A stretch of 64,000 bases of DNA from Diphasiastrum complanatum. Lineage: Eukaryota; Streptophyta; Lycopodiopsida; Lycopodiales; Lycopodiaceae. The stretch spans positions 56,773,128-56,837,127 of the forward strand of contig CM055100.1 of the NCBI GenBank assembly GCA_029204225.1, written 5' to 3'. The position numbers were made by a program, and so were the translations under genes. The notes beneath the pieces were generated by a model that was not told the DNA's origin, ran no database searches, and saw nothing but the letters and a program-made list of their open reading frames with translations. This document shows positions 10,437 to 21,024 of the stretch, one piece after another; position 1 is the stretch's first letter, and every line of letters starts with the position of its first letter.

Positions 10437-10617
10437 AATCTCGGAGGCATCAAAAAGGCCAAAGCAGCATCAAACAGATTGAAAATCTGTTGAGTGGAGA
10501 GATTTTTTTTTTCTTTACAATACTTCCTAGTTATTGTGAAAAGCACAGTCTTGGAGGCATCAGAAAGGCCAAGACAATATCAGACAAATTGAAAATTTGT
10601 AGAGTGGGAGGAGATTT
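10437..10617 (+). repeat. Imperfect tandem duplication, about 112-bp period
   Basis: TCTCGGAGGCATCAAAAAGG (about 10439) recurs as TCTTGGAGGCATCAGAAAGG (about 10550), each followed by a similar run ending GTAGAGTGG or GTTGAGTGG and GAGAT. The duplicated sequence leads straight into the RNase H frame. Confidence 0.75.
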
Positions 10618-11096
10618 TGCCTACACATATGTGGATTGGGCAGGAGATGTTGATACCAGAAAATCAACTTCTGGATTTGTATTTTTCTACAACCAAGGCC
10701 CAATCTTATGGAACAGCCGAAAACATACCTCAGTTGCATTATCATCAACGAAATCCGAATACATAGCTATCACAAATGCAACCAAAGAGACGATCTGGCT
10801 AAGGCAACTGCTTGCAGACATCAACCTTGCACAAACACTTCCTACAACAATCTATTGTGACAATCAAACCACAATAGCATTATCTCTTAGTTCGAGATTT
10901 CACTCTCGAAGCAAACATATCGAAATCGGGTATCATTACCTTAGAGAGAAAGTGCATAGCAAGGAAGTAGCACTGGCTTTCAGCAAAACAAACTACATGG
11001 CAACAGATTACTTTATAAAAGCTCTATCAAAGGAGCAACATCTCAGATTTAACGATATGTTAAATCTAAAGATCAAGGGTTCTCAGGATCCACATG
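10610..11096 (+). pseudogene. Copia RNase H and 3' end of pol (second lineage)
   Basis: Part of an open frame running 10286-11227. From 10610 it reads TYVDWAGDVDTRKSTSGFVF, LWNSRKHTSVALSSTKSEYI (catalytic Glu), IYCDNQTTIALS (catalytic Asp) and SRSKHIEIGYHYLREKVHSK, then YFIKALSKEQHLRFNDMLNL: the complete C-terminal half of a copia RNase H, still open. The first catalytic Asp sits in YVDWAGD in place of the usual SDADWAGD. RT, integrase, protease and Gag are missing between this and the LTR at 9987, so the unit is a composite. Confidence 0.9.
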
Positions 11097-11105
11097 AAGA
11101 GGGAG

Positions 11106-11860
11106 TGTTAAATTTCTTATGCTCAGCCTTAACAAATCGTTCCAGTAATGAGCATCCTGAAAACCGAAGGCCAACTACATATTTCGGACCTTCGCATTTT
11201 TTGACCTTTGAGATTTTTGTGCCTTAATCGTTTTTAAGGCACCTTCGCCTTTTTTGCACCTTCGCAAAAAATATGACACAGTGGCCAGAATGCCTTAGAA
11301 TCCATTTCAGGCCCACCTTCATCTTTTTCGCATTTTTCCTACCTTCGCTCTAGAGGCACCTTCGGGATTTACATACTTTTGGTCTAAGGGCACCTTCGAG
11401 TTTTTTAAGTTCTTCAATAGTGGCCGACCGACGTCACCAACATATCATCAACCCTTAAAATAGCTAGACAACCAAATATCCCAAGGGCGGTTATCAACTT
11501 TGTACATATACAAAGATTGGCGTAAATAACATTTAATGCTTGTAAGATATTTTTGAAGACACTTGTAAATATATACTAGCTGAAAAATGTATGAGTTAAT
11601 CAAAGTGTTGTCTTAACACAATCAGAGTTCTTCTGTAGCCAACATTATCATGCTCAGCAAGCTGAAGTTATTACTTCAACCATTGTACTCACTGTTGATA
11701 TTACTCAGAGTGCAATTTTTGTCTCACTACTGTATTGTTCATTTGCGTAATTCTGTATGAATTATTCTTCTTGAATATTTCTGCTACTAACTATTGCGTT
11801 TACGTTCCTACGTGCAAAGCTTCGAGCTTCCGTTGCCGATCATCCCCACGTTTTACGACA
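11106..11860 (+). repeat. Copia 3' LTR (family B) rich in ACCTTCG words
   Basis: Starts TGTTAAATTTCTTATGCTCA right after the purine run AAGAGGGAG at the end of the RNase H frame; a plausible end is TTTTACGACA near 11860. It is unrelated to the LTR at 9987. The first 300 bases contain at least seven variants of CACCTTCG (about 11187, 11241, 11262, 11321, 11341, 11360, 11391). The right boundary is uncertain because no second copy is present to compare. Confidence 0.6.
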
Positions 11861-11863
11861 CGA

Positions 11864-12240
11864 TTAACTACAACTCCTATTGGAAGACCTAGCTGATAAG
11901 CAACCGACCCCTATAACGAGAAGAAAGCTTATAGCATTTACTAGTTCACGGTACCTTAGAATCTTTTGGAATTTTAAGATACACCCAAGTTTCGACCTCA
12001 AATTCTTGAGGCGAGCAACTATAGTTAGCATAAAATTGAGCTCTATCTTGAGTGATTTTAATGCTTTTTTTGGCCTCCTGCAACATTTCTTGCATATCTT
12101 GCAAGAAATTAGTTGAAGCTTGTACCTTGAGACCTTTGAGTCTGACAAAAATTGGTGAATGGTGATTCGTCATCACCGTAAATCTGGCATCGTACAAATA
12201 ATTCATCTAAATTTTTTATGTGTGAAGGACTACTATTGTG
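11864..12240 (-). pseudogene. Ty3/gypsy integrase C-terminal fragment
   Basis: Minus strand, open from 12206 down to 11946: KVQASTNFLQDMQEMLQEAK, KITQDRAQFYANYSCSPQEF, EVETWVYLKIPKDS, then CYKLSSRY in another frame. This matches the region downstream of the catalytic core in plant gypsy integrase (the ...A..F.L.D......Ak.r...ar...R...F..Gd.V.Lk stretch). A frame change lies near 11940. Confidence 0.85.
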
Positions 12241-13060
12241 AGTTCACCCCCTTAACAATGAATGATTTCATGTCACGTATTGTTTGTGGAATTGGCCATT
12301 CGCGAACCTTATCACAATCAATTTTAATGATGTGCTAAAAAATGATATGGTCCATGTACTTGAGTCTTTGGTCTGAAATGACTCACATTTTGACTCATTA
12401 TCATAGACCTTTTCTTGTCTTAGAAGTTCTAAGACAATACGGAGATGCTCTTCATGCTCTACAACGACTATAAATTAATACATCGTCTAAATACAATACC
12501 ACAAACTTTTCTAGATATGGATGAAGAATATCGTTTACAATATGTTGAAATGTGGCATGTACATTCGAGAGTCCAAACAGTAACACCAACAACTCATAAT
12601 GGCCATATCTAGTTTGAAAACTAGTCTTAGAGACATTCTCATCTCAAATCCGTATTTGATGGTAATCTGATCTATGTTCTATCTTAAAAAATATTTTTCT
12701 CCATTTAGACAATCCATTAAATCATCATCCATCCTAGGTAAGTAATATATATATTATTGATGGTCATCTTATTCATCCTTCTAAATTCAACATAGACGTG
12801 AGTGGCTCCGTCTTTTGTGCTAACTAAAATGATTGGTGCTCCCCAAGAAACTTACTAGGTCTAATGTGACTCATTCTAAGATACTCCTGAAGTTGTCTAG
12901 TTATCTCATCCTCTTCCTTCAAGCTTACCTTGTAAGGAAACAATGATATAGGGGCACTATAGGGAAGAAGCTCTATCTGAATATCTACACTCCTAGAAGG
13001 AGGTAGGCCTTTAGTATCAATGAGCCATTGTCCAAAAATGACAAACTATGAGTAGCATAA
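12241..13060 (-). pseudogene. Ty3/gypsy reverse transcriptase, heavily decayed
   Basis: Minus-strand pieces: ELLPYSAPISLFPYKVSLKE, LQEYLRMSHIRPSK (about 12870-12930), the second RT block around 12700-12820, GHYELLVLLFGLSNVHATFQ (about 12540-12610), and LYLDDVLIYS, the catalytic box, near 12470-12510. WPIPQTIRD-like residues then lead into the integrase C-terminus, so RNase H and most of the integrase are deleted. Confidence 0.8.
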
Positions 13061-13099
13061 TCTTTATTTAATGACTCATTCTTGGGAGAGGCAAGCAAG

Positions 13100-13700
13100 C
13101 TTGATAGAGTGTCCAATTAGAGTGTTTGGAAGTTCAAACTCAAAAATATTCTCATGGAGAAGGAGCTATGGGAGGTCATTATAGGTGAGAAAGCCTATCC
13201 TTTGGTTGAAGTCGATGTGAAAGCCTATATCAAAAAGGCGAGAAGGGTTCTAACCATTATTAATCTATTAGTGAAATATTGTGTGTTTTCTCACATAAGT
13301 GAAGCTACTACTCCAAGACATGCATGGGATGCACTAAGGAGGTAGTGTGAGACCTTGAATTCTTCAAGCATTTTGTTTTTGAGAAGCAAAATGAGCAATA
13401 TCAAAATGAAGACCAATGAGAATATGACCAACTATTTTATGTTCATAACGACACTACTTCATTCCATGGGAGAAGTGATAAGGGAAATGGAGCTTGTTCA
13501 AACTTGCCTAAATGGATTGAGATAAGGATTCCAAACCTTCAGTAGTGGCATTGCAACAAGTGAGAGATTACTTGCATTTGAAGAGTTACATGAGATCATG
13601 TTGCAAGAGCAGCAATGATGAGAGGTACATAAGAGCCAGATCAAAGGTAGAGCTACTTTTTCTTTGTAAGGATTTGCTATGATTGCAAATCTTGATTTAC
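13100..13700 (+). pseudogene. Copia Gag fragment
   Basis: Plus strand. VWKFKLKNILMEKELWEVII, then EATTPRHAWDALRR at 13154-13345, SNIKMKTNENMTNYFMFITT and ERLLAFEELHEIMLQEQQ: the UBN2 domain of copia Gag. Around 13675 a damaged zinc knuckle starts CYDCKS. Stops at 13346 and elsewhere break it. It abuts the minus gypsy fragment, so its 5' end and LTR are missing. Confidence 0.8.
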
Positions 13701-14319
13701 CACTAAGAGTGCGAGATTCGCCAACTCGAGGGAGGAACCTTTGTAGATCTCCCGACTTTTGTAGCCATAGAGTATTATCACATCTTTAACCTTGTAGAAC
13801 AACGACCCTAGATATAGTCGTTCTAGGTTGTAGACTATCTAGAGCGACCAAGTTTGTGGCCCCATTATTGATGGCTCCTAAGTCAATGAAGAGTAGTCTG
13901 AGACTCTATTTTAGTTGATTTCTTGATGCTAATCTTGAGGGGTCTTGATCAAGGTTTTGATTGATATGGACCTTAAAGGAGAGTTCTAATGTGTAAAGTC
14001 TTGATTGTGGCTAGAGAGGTCCAAAGAAGTTTAGAAGATCCCTCAAGAAGAAATCTTGAAGTAGTCCTTGACCCAAAATCTTTTAGAGATTGAAGATCTT
14101 GAAGAGTTTAAGAATATCAAAGTCAGATCTTGAATGAGGTCTATAGCATGTAAATTCTTGATAGCCATCTTAAATGTCCAAAACTATAGTTCACATTTTG
14201 TCACAGTAAGTGGGGTTATTATTGGTTGGTTCTTGAGGATAAAATAAAAAACCCATGCTGCCATACAACCAAACTTTATGATATTTTAATGGCATGAAAT
14301 GTCATAGCTAGGTTACAAT
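13701..14319. other. Unassigned sequence upstream of a copia 5' LTR
   Basis: No domain is readable. Repeated phrases built on GATCTTGAAGAG and AAGAAATCTTGAAG occur between 13990 and 14130; they could be a degraded pol linker continuing from the Gag fragment but cannot be assigned. Confidence 0.3.
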
Positions 14320-14601
14320 TGTTAGAAAAAATGGGTTTTAGAATTGCCCATAAAATTTTTGTATAATTGTCAATGCCATCGATCATGTTTTTGATGTGAA
14401 TGATTGTAGGTTGCTGCTGTTGTATGGAAAGGGAAAATACCAAGCCATATATAAGTGCTTATGATTAGATCTTCATGCATTTTCAAGCTCTAGCATGTGT
14501 AAAGTGAGGGATTCTATCTTGTAGCTAAACCTAGATGTGCAACCAAATTTGGCTAAAGATCTTAGCTCCATCAAGTGTGTTTTGGATCTAATTTTCTCAC
14601 A
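14320..14601 (+). repeat. Copia 5' LTR (family C)
   Basis: 282 bp from TGTTAGAAAAAATGGGTTTT to AATTTTCTCACA, bounded on the right by a primer-binding site. No second copy is present in the window. Confidence 0.75.
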
Positions 14602-14613
14602 TGGTATTAGAGC
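14602..14613 (+). other. Primer-binding site, one mismatch
   Basis: TGGTATTAGAGC differs by one C-to-T change from the standard initiator-tRNA-Met site TGGTATCAGAGC and directly follows the LTR end. Confidence 0.8.
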
Positions 14614-14639
14614 AAGTTACAGGCCAAAGTTGGAGTTAG

Positions 14640-14765
14640 TGTGAGTCAAATGCTTGATAAGGAATTCAAAGTGGAATTTGTTGGTGATACTTGTTTTATC
14701 AAGAAGGAGGATGAATTGATTGCAAAAGGGAAGAGGCAAGGTATACATGTATTTTACAAAACATA
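14640..14765 (+). pseudogene. Copia protease/pre-integrase fragment
   Basis: Plus strand reads MLDKEFKVEFVGDTCFIKKE then DELIAKGKRQG, resembling the segment between protease and the GAG-pre-integrase domain of copia polyproteins (F..G.C.I.d..g.ii.kG.R.G.LY.L). It lies only about 40 bp after the primer-binding site, so Gag and most of the protease are deleted. Confidence 0.6.
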
Positions 14766-15091
14766 AAATTTCTTACAAAATTGAAATTTTATCGGTTTTT
14801 AAGAAGTCAACATCCTGCATTATATCTCTGATGTTGGTTTTTGAGAAGATTTGCCAGTTCCATTCCTAGACTATGCCGTTTTTTTCGAGCACGTTCAAGT
14901 TCAAGAGCCCAATTGCATAATCTTACTATACCTCAAAAAGTCAATCATATGGACTTTGAAAGCTAGAGTTAGAGAAAAGTTTGCAATTTGGAAATAAGAG
15001 AACATAAATTTGAAGGGTTGTGAATGGTTTAATGACAAGCTTTTTCATCCAAGATCTTAAAAAGAAGATGATATGAAAGCTTGAGAATGAA
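14766..15091 (+). other. Unassigned internal sequence of a gutted copia element
   Basis: Lies between the pre-integrase fragment and the fold-back insert. No domain recognised in any frame. Confidence 0.35.
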
Positions 15092-15239
15092 TTTTGCACA
15101 TGTACTTAATGCGCTGTGGAAAAAAATGCCCATCCAAGGATGCACATTAGGTGAGAGTGGCAAGAGAGGTGAGAGAGTGTCAAGGGTGCCACTCCCTCAC
15201 CTAATGTGCACTCTTAGATGGGCATATTCCCGTGCAAAA
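15092..15239. mobile_element. Fold-back (MITE-like) insertion
   Basis: A 148-bp unit with inverted ends TTTTGCAC (15092) and GTGCAAAA (15232). The inner arms pair extensively: TGCCCATCCAAGGATGCACA and following bases at 15127-15162 against the reverse complement of 15187-15224 (about 33 of 36 positions), leaving a 24-base loop. The left arm has an extra 18 or so bases between outer and inner blocks. It sits exactly at the junction where the copia element jumps to the RT frame. Confidence 0.75.
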
Positions 15240-15490
15240 GAGTTTAAAATGGTAGATCTAGGATCTTTGCATTACATTTTGGGTATGGAAGTGCTTACGA
15301 CATCATATTATGGTTTTATATGTCAATCAAAGTACTCTCTTTCATTGCTCAAAAAATTTCATATGCATGGTTGCAAGCATGTAGATACTCCTATAGGGCA
15401 TGATGTAAAATTGTCAAATAAAGAGGATGAAATATCTTTCAAAGACATCACTCTTTATAGGCAACTTATAGGCTCCTTGATGTGGTAAAA
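15240..15490 (+). pseudogene. Copia RT C-terminal fragment
   Basis: In frame: EFKMVDLGSLHYILGMEVLT, CQSKYSLSLLKKFHMHGCKH, then DTPIGHDVKLSNKED and ITLYRQLIGSLMW. This is the part of RVT_2 after the catalytic YVDD box, which itself is missing. Confidence 0.85.
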
Positions 15491-16134
15491 AATAACTAGA
15501 CCTGATCTTTGCTATTGTGTATGCAAGCTTAGCCAAAGTATGCAAAATCCATTAGTTATTCATTGGAAAAGTGCCAAAAGGATCTAAGATACATCTCTGA
15601 TACACCTGATTTTGGCATCCTTTATATAGAGGTGATTCCATTACCTTGCATGCATATAATGATATAAATTTTGTAGGGGACAAAAAGGATAAAATTCAAC
15701 AAGTGCCTTGGCAACATTCATTGAAAAAGAGGTGGCTTCTTGGCTATCCAAGAAGCAAGAAACAATTTCATTCTCATTAACCGAGGTCGAGTATAAAGCT
15801 CTTACTAACAACAATCAAGGAAATGATTTGGATCAAAAGGTTGCTTATGGAGATTAAAGTGATTAGATCATATGTAATTCAACTCATCGAATGTGCCAAC
15901 ATCTCATCTCAACAGCTTGCATCCAACCCCATCTATCATGGAAGAGGTAAACACATAGAAATTGCTCACCATTTTGTAAGGGAAAAGATGCAATCAAAGG
16001 AGATTTCTTTGGAACATGTTTCAACAACCAAGTGCCTTGATATTATCCTCACAAAGCCTCTTCAAAAGACTGCATTCTTAAAGCTAAGATCATCCCTTGG
16101 CATAATCTACAAGTTTCTATTGTCTTCTAGCTAG
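15491..16134 (+). pseudogene. Copia RNase H, frameshifted
   Basis: Continuation in several frames: RPDLCYCVCKLSQSMQNP, EVASWLSKKQETISFSLTEV with EYKAL (catalytic Glu), IKRLLMEIKV, ECANISSQQLASNPIYHGRG and KHIEIAHHFVREKMQSKEIS. The last 103 codons (15823-16134) are open except for frame changes further upstream. No polypurine tract or 3' LTR could be assigned after the stop. Confidence 0.8.
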
Positions 16135-17089
16135 ATTCTGAGGATGAGTATAAGATTTTCACAATACTAGCTTATGAATTTTGCCATGTAATGTGATGAT
16201 GTGGCATTGGCCACATGGATAGATGCCTAGACAAATTTCACAATGTTCATATTCCTCAGTCAAGGTCTTGTAGCATCCTTTGATGTGAGAACAAAAGGCC
16301 ATTTTAGCCTTGGAGAGAATATAGGACCTAAAATAGCAATTTTTAAATTATTCAGGGATCTCACTCTATATCCACATTGATCTTGTATACATATCATTGT
16401 AAATCATAATCAAATTTGATTTAGAAATCGAGATTTTCAACCTTCCAATACATTTTTTTGATGTGGCGAGTTTTAGCATTGTTGGCCCTATTGTAAGCAA
16501 GGGCTTATTGTTTTCAGGATTGTTTTTCACCTGCTTGCGATCTTTTTATTTTATTTTTTTGCTTTTTGAAATATTTGTATATATTTTTTGGGACTTTGTA
16601 ACTATTGTGAGATTAACACGTGGTGATGTTTTGATTTTTTGGAAACCTTTATATTTTTAACTTTTCACATCTTTGAGATTCATCGCAGATCCTCTTTCGA
16701 CATCGCAGATCCTGTTTGCAGAGCAACAAATTGCCAATCTGTCGCGTTTGTTGCCTTTTTGACCTCGTTTGTTGTCTTTTTAGACCTCCTCTCTGTCGTT
16801 GTGCATGCACCCGTGTGTAGGTTCTATCCACGTGATCAGATGAAGCATACCTCTGATTTATACAAAGACACCTGATTTTTGCAAAGATAGTTTTGACAGA
16901 AAGAATCAAACTTGCGATTCAGGAGAAATGGAAAGCTCCAGAGCACATGGTTCAGACTTCAAAAGTCTAACACATTCCGATTTCTGGGTAAGATTCCAAC
17001 TACCATGCTGCAAAATCAATTGTCGGCCAACCTTGCCTAATGATATTCCCTTTCCTCATTATTGATAGAAATTCGTTCACAAGTCACTC
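16135..17089. other. Unassigned region before the CACTA transposase
   Basis: No coding sequence recognised. It contains the near-duplicated phrase CATCGCAGATCCT (two copies about 25 bp apart near 16680-16710) and GTTTGTTG...TTTTTGACCTC-type repeats near 16747-16790. If the CACTA element is complete, its 5' end should be here, but no CACTA terminus was found. Confidence 0.35.
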
Positions 17090-17245
17090 AATGATGGCAG
17101 ATGCTCTTGAAGTTTGGACGAAAAGAAGAAGGTCAACCATCAAATTTGGAAGACGTTCAGGTTTGTTAATTTTATATGATTGTTTTTTATTATAATCTTC
17201 GTCAATCTATATATGTCACTTATGGAATTTGTTTCATGTGTGTAG

Positions 17246-17670
17246 CCAATACATCGAATGCCATTCCACGGAGTTGATCCATCTATGTTTAGCTACAATC
17301 AACGTCAAGTTTTGATAGACATGAGAAAACAAAGAATGAAACAAATTGAAGAGGCAAACACAATTGGAAAAGAGAATAATCAACTTGATTCTAATGATTA
17401 TGATGATGAGGTGCAACACGATGAAGCAATGCACAACATGTTTGAATCTTACTTTGAAACAAATGAGAATGATGATATGCATGTATTTTCTAATGAAAAC
17501 GAAAATCACGAACAATTTGAGATGGATGAAGACGAGATTCTATTGCGCAAGGGGGCATACACTCCTCTATATCCTGGAGCATCCATTTCAAGACTAGCTA
17601 TGTCAATTCTTATTCTAAACCTTCAAGCAACATACAAATGGAGTGATCGTAGTGTGATATCTTTATTCGG
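17246..17670 (+). pseudogene. CACTA transposase exon: N-terminal region
   Basis: Begins after an AG acceptor at 17245 and reads RMPFHGVDPSMFSYNQRQVL, a Glu/Asp/Asn-rich spacer, and RKGAYTPLYPGASISRLAMS with YKWSDRSVISLFG. The upstream exon ending DVQ at 17160 joins in phase. The donor at 17671 (GTACTTAACG) is followed 96 bases later by the next exon starting LLHRILPKENVIPK. Confidence 0.8.
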
Positions 17671-17766
17671 GTACTTAACGCATAACACAACTATTATACT
17701 TTATAGCGTATTTACATTAAGTTAATTTTTTTTCTTTTCTAACAACTCACATTGCTCTTTTTTTAG

Positions 17767-18469
17767 GTTGTTGCATCGAATACTTCCGAAAGAAAATGTG
17801 ATACCTAAAACACAAAAAGAAGCACGAAAGATGATGACCGTGCTTGGAATGGATTACGACACAATACATGCATGTCCAGAAGACCATGTTCTATATAGAG
17901 GTGAGCATTCAGAAAAGCTTCAATGTCCAGTGTGTAAAGCTTCACGTTTTTGAGATGACGTACAAGGGGATAAAGTGCCACTAAAAGTATTACGACATTT
18001 CACGATTAGAACATTTATTTTGATGTAAATCTTTGGCACAACTAATGGATTGGCATGTCAAAAATTGATCTACGGATGATGTGATGTGAGTACCAAGTGA
18101 TTCACCTGCATGGAAACATATTGAAGACCAATGGCCCGAGTTTAAAAATAAACCTCGTAATTTGAGATTTGGCCTAGCTATGGATGGTGTAAATCCTTCT
18201 AGCATTCAAGCGTCAACTTGGTCCACATGGCCAGTTGTGCTCGTTAATTATAACATACCTCCATGGTTGAGTATTAAAACAGGAAACTTGTTATTGGCTT
18301 TATTGATTCCAAGAAAGTACAAGGCCAAGAACATGGATGTGTATCTTGCACCTTTGGTCGATGTATTCACGCTTAGACATCTCGAGACCTTTATAATAAT
18401 GGAACTTCATTGTTCGTGGAATTCAAATGTGGACGATGCATGACTACCCCGGTTTAAGCGAATGTTCAG
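17767..18469 (+). pseudogene. CACTA transposase exon: TNP2 first half
   Basis: Reads LLHRILPKENVIPKTQKEAR, GMDYDTIHACPEDHVLYRGE, CPVCKASRF then a stop, DSPAWKHIEDQWPEFKNKPR, RFGLAMDGVNPSSIQASTWS and YNIPPWLSIKTGNLLLALLI: the most conserved part of TNP2 transposases. Ends MHDYPGLSECSG at the donor 18470; the 47-base intron is unusually short but the junction reads through to LTKLGYNAC in phase. Confidence 0.85.
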
Positions 18470-18516
18470 GTATCTATATATAAGCTTATGTTTAATTTGG
18501 TTTATGAACTATGCAG

Positions 18517-19245
18517 GTTTAACCAAATTGGGTTACAACGCATGTTCACTTTTGGAGGGTCGACATAGCACAAATATGTTAAAAAAATTGGTGTACGAAA
18601 ATCATCGCAAATACTTGCCGCCTGATCATCCTTTTCAAAGGTTGAATAGATAATTTTTTGGAGGGCGAGGAGATAATCCTCTAACTACACCACCACCCCC
18701 ATGCATGGGAGTAGCGGAATGGCATGGTGAATGGCTTAAACATCACGACGTTAATTCTTCATGGAATGAATCCATTGATGGTATGAAACGGTTGTCTATT
18801 TTTCATAAATTATCCTATTGGAGAAATTTATTGATAAACCATCTATTGGATCCTATGCATATATTAAAAAACGTTGGTGAATCCTTATGGAACCACATCA
18901 TTGGCATAAAAGATAACTCTGCAGCTCGTAAAGATCTACAAGCGGCCGATGTGAAAAGACCCTATTGGATTCAATACACCGAAGGTGGAGATGAGATTCT
19001 ACCTAGCGTGCCGTGGATTCTTACAAAAGAGAAACTCTCATATGTAAACATGTCATAAAACAAATGAGAACTCCAACAGGCTATGCATATTCTTTATGCA
19101 AGTCATTTACCAAAGATGGTAAATTAAGTGGATTGAAATCACATGATTGGCATAAGATGTTGCAATTCGTACTTCCACTTTCTATTCGAGGTCTCTTCAA
19201 CGATGACGTACAAAATACGCTTTACAATTTGTCATCAATGATTAG
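18517..19245 (+). pseudogene. CACTA transposase exon: TNP2 second half
   Basis: Reads HPFQRLNR, stop, then VAEWHGEWLKHHDVNSSWNE, FHKLSYWRNLLINHLLDPMH (conserved ...H.LD.MHI.KN motif), RPYWIQYTEGGDEILPSVPW and, after a frameshift near 19045, KLSGLKSHDWHKMLQFVLPL and IRGLF. Ends SSMIR at donor 19246. Confidence 0.85.
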
Positions 19246-19335
19246 GTTTGTATATTTTTTTAAGCACTTGTATAAATATGTGATATTTCAATTTTTTTAT
19301 GTGTTAAACAACCTAATGTACTATCAATCTTGCAG

Positions 19336-19860
19336 GTGGATTTCTTCAAAAGAAATAAAAAATAGTGAACTGGATTCCATGAAAATCCAAATGATCGAAA
19401 TGGTATGTTTGTTGGAAAGAGATTTTCCAACTTCCTTTTTGGATATACATGTTCATCTTCTAGTGCATTTGGTCGAAGAAGTATCAATTGCAGATCTGTG
19501 CACACGAGATGGATGTTCTACCTTGAGCACTTTATGAAAATTTTGAAGGGCTTTGTGAGACAAAAAGGCAAGGCCAGAAGGTAGCATTGCAGAAAGTTGG
19601 GTTGTACAGGAATCTTTGTTTTATATCACCAAAATAATCTCACAATTGTATCTTGCAAGTCCAAAAATGTGGTGTGAAGAAGAAGACGAACGTGTTAAGG
19701 GTGAAGTACCACAAGGAAATGGTGTGCAGAAAAAACTTCCACCTCAATTAAAAGAGAAAATTGACACATTCATATTACATAATTTTGGACAAATGAAAAA
19801 GTGGATTCCAAGGTATGAAGAAGCCAAAAAGGAAAGAAACATAACATTGAAATGAAGAAG
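19336..19860 (+). pseudogene. CACTA transposase exon: DUF4218-type region
   Basis: After the acceptor at 19335 reads RWISSKEIKNSELDSMKIQM, LLERDFPTSFLDIHVHLLVH and, one frame over, VHTRWMFYLEHFMKILKGFV, then RPEGSIAESWVVQESLFYIT: all DUF4218 landmarks of CACTA transposases. Two single-base frame changes (about 19480 and 19580) separate them. Confidence 0.8.
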
Positions 19861-20127
19861 AAATATCAATCAAAGAAGAAGAAGGGCATTGGAGAACGAC
19901 GAACCTTTGGAGCCTTTACCTTCAAATGCTCTTGTGAATGTGTTTTTGATACGACGCTAAAAGCATTTGAAAACGGAGAAGAAGTGACCGAATTAGAATG
20001 AGAATCTGTTCGCGAATGTGGATGGAAGGTTAGTGTAATATTGTTTTTGTGAAGTTTTGTTTTTGTACTACTCAATATATGAGTAGTATTTCTAATTACA
20101 CACATTTGTTTTTTTTTTATGTCTCAG

Positions 20128-21024
20128 AATACATCATACACTGCCATGTGGGCATGTGGACATCATTACCGTGTTGAGAGAGTTGACAACAAGTGACGTA
20201 CATATGATTGTGGTATAACTTTCAACAAGAGAGTTGTTCTAGTGCGAGGGACCCTATTGTCATTTCGGACGACCTAGACTATGTCGGCACATTGCAACAT
20301 ATTTATGAAGTCGATTACGAGACTAACGGCAAATACTTTATTTTTGACGTAAAATTGTTTAAGGTCATCTATTGTGGAAGCAACGCCACGATTAGAAATG
20401 ATAACTCAAAGTTTTTCAAATCGACTCAACAGGATGTATATTGATGGACTCTCATGATACCTTAGTATTGCCACGACATTGCGAACAAGTGAGACTCTAA
20501 AATTTCAATGTCACTAATATTCGCAATCCAATTATTTATGTATCAATCTTATATGACTAACTTAATTTTTTTTAATCCTTTGGCAGATTATATTCCATCC
20601 AGATCGAATAGATCCAAGATGGTGGTATGTGATCCAACTTAATGCAAGAAAACGACGCATGTTTGAAGGAAAATATATTGTTGAATTGGATACACACAAC
20701 AAACCACCACCCAATTTTGGCGACGTTTTGGAAGAACCTGAACCACTCATCTAAACTCCAAATGATGTTGAAATGATGGGAGAAGAAGATACAAATGAAA
20801 ATGACGAGAGTCCTACGATTGTACAAGACCAAATTGGGGGTAATTTGAGGCCCCCACGTTTGGATGAGATAGAATCAGAAGAAGAGGAGACTGAATATGA
20901 GGATAACTCACATCATGAAAGAGACACGATCGAAAATTTACGAGTATACCTAGACCTAGATTCAGATGAGTGTCAAAACTTGTGTGATGACGAAAATGAT
21001 GTAAATGATGAGAATGATCTATGA
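20128..21024 (+). pseudogene. CACTA transposase: DUF4216-type domain and acidic tail
   Basis: YVGTLQHIYEVDYETNGKYF with VKLFKVIYCG, then across the 98-base intron 20489-20586 RHCEQ joins IIFHPDRIDPRWWYVIQLNA, the DUF4216 signature (DP...WW.V). The tail (20773-21024) is almost entirely Asp/Glu/Asn. Confidence 0.85.

Larger units (their letters stand above)
17090..21024 (+). pseudogene. CACTA (En/Spm) transposase, multi-exon, few lesions
   Basis: Plus-strand gene of the TNP2 family. Domains in order: N-terminal segment with acidic spacer and the YPGASISRLAMSILILNLQA / YKWSDRSVISLFG block; HACPEDHVLYRGEH with CPVCKASRF (zinc-ribbon-like); transposase core at 18100-19060; DUF4218-type domain at 19060-19860; DUF4216-type domain at 20200-20755; acidic tail to the stop at 21022. 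Canonical GT-AG introns at 17161-17245, 17671-17766, 18470-18516, 19246-19335, 20029-20127 and 20489-20586 restore conserved reading across their junctions. Lesions: stops near 17951 and 18650, frameshifts near 19045, 19480 and 19580. Transposase function is cut-and-paste movement of CACTA elements; this copy looks recently dead. Confidence 0.9.
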
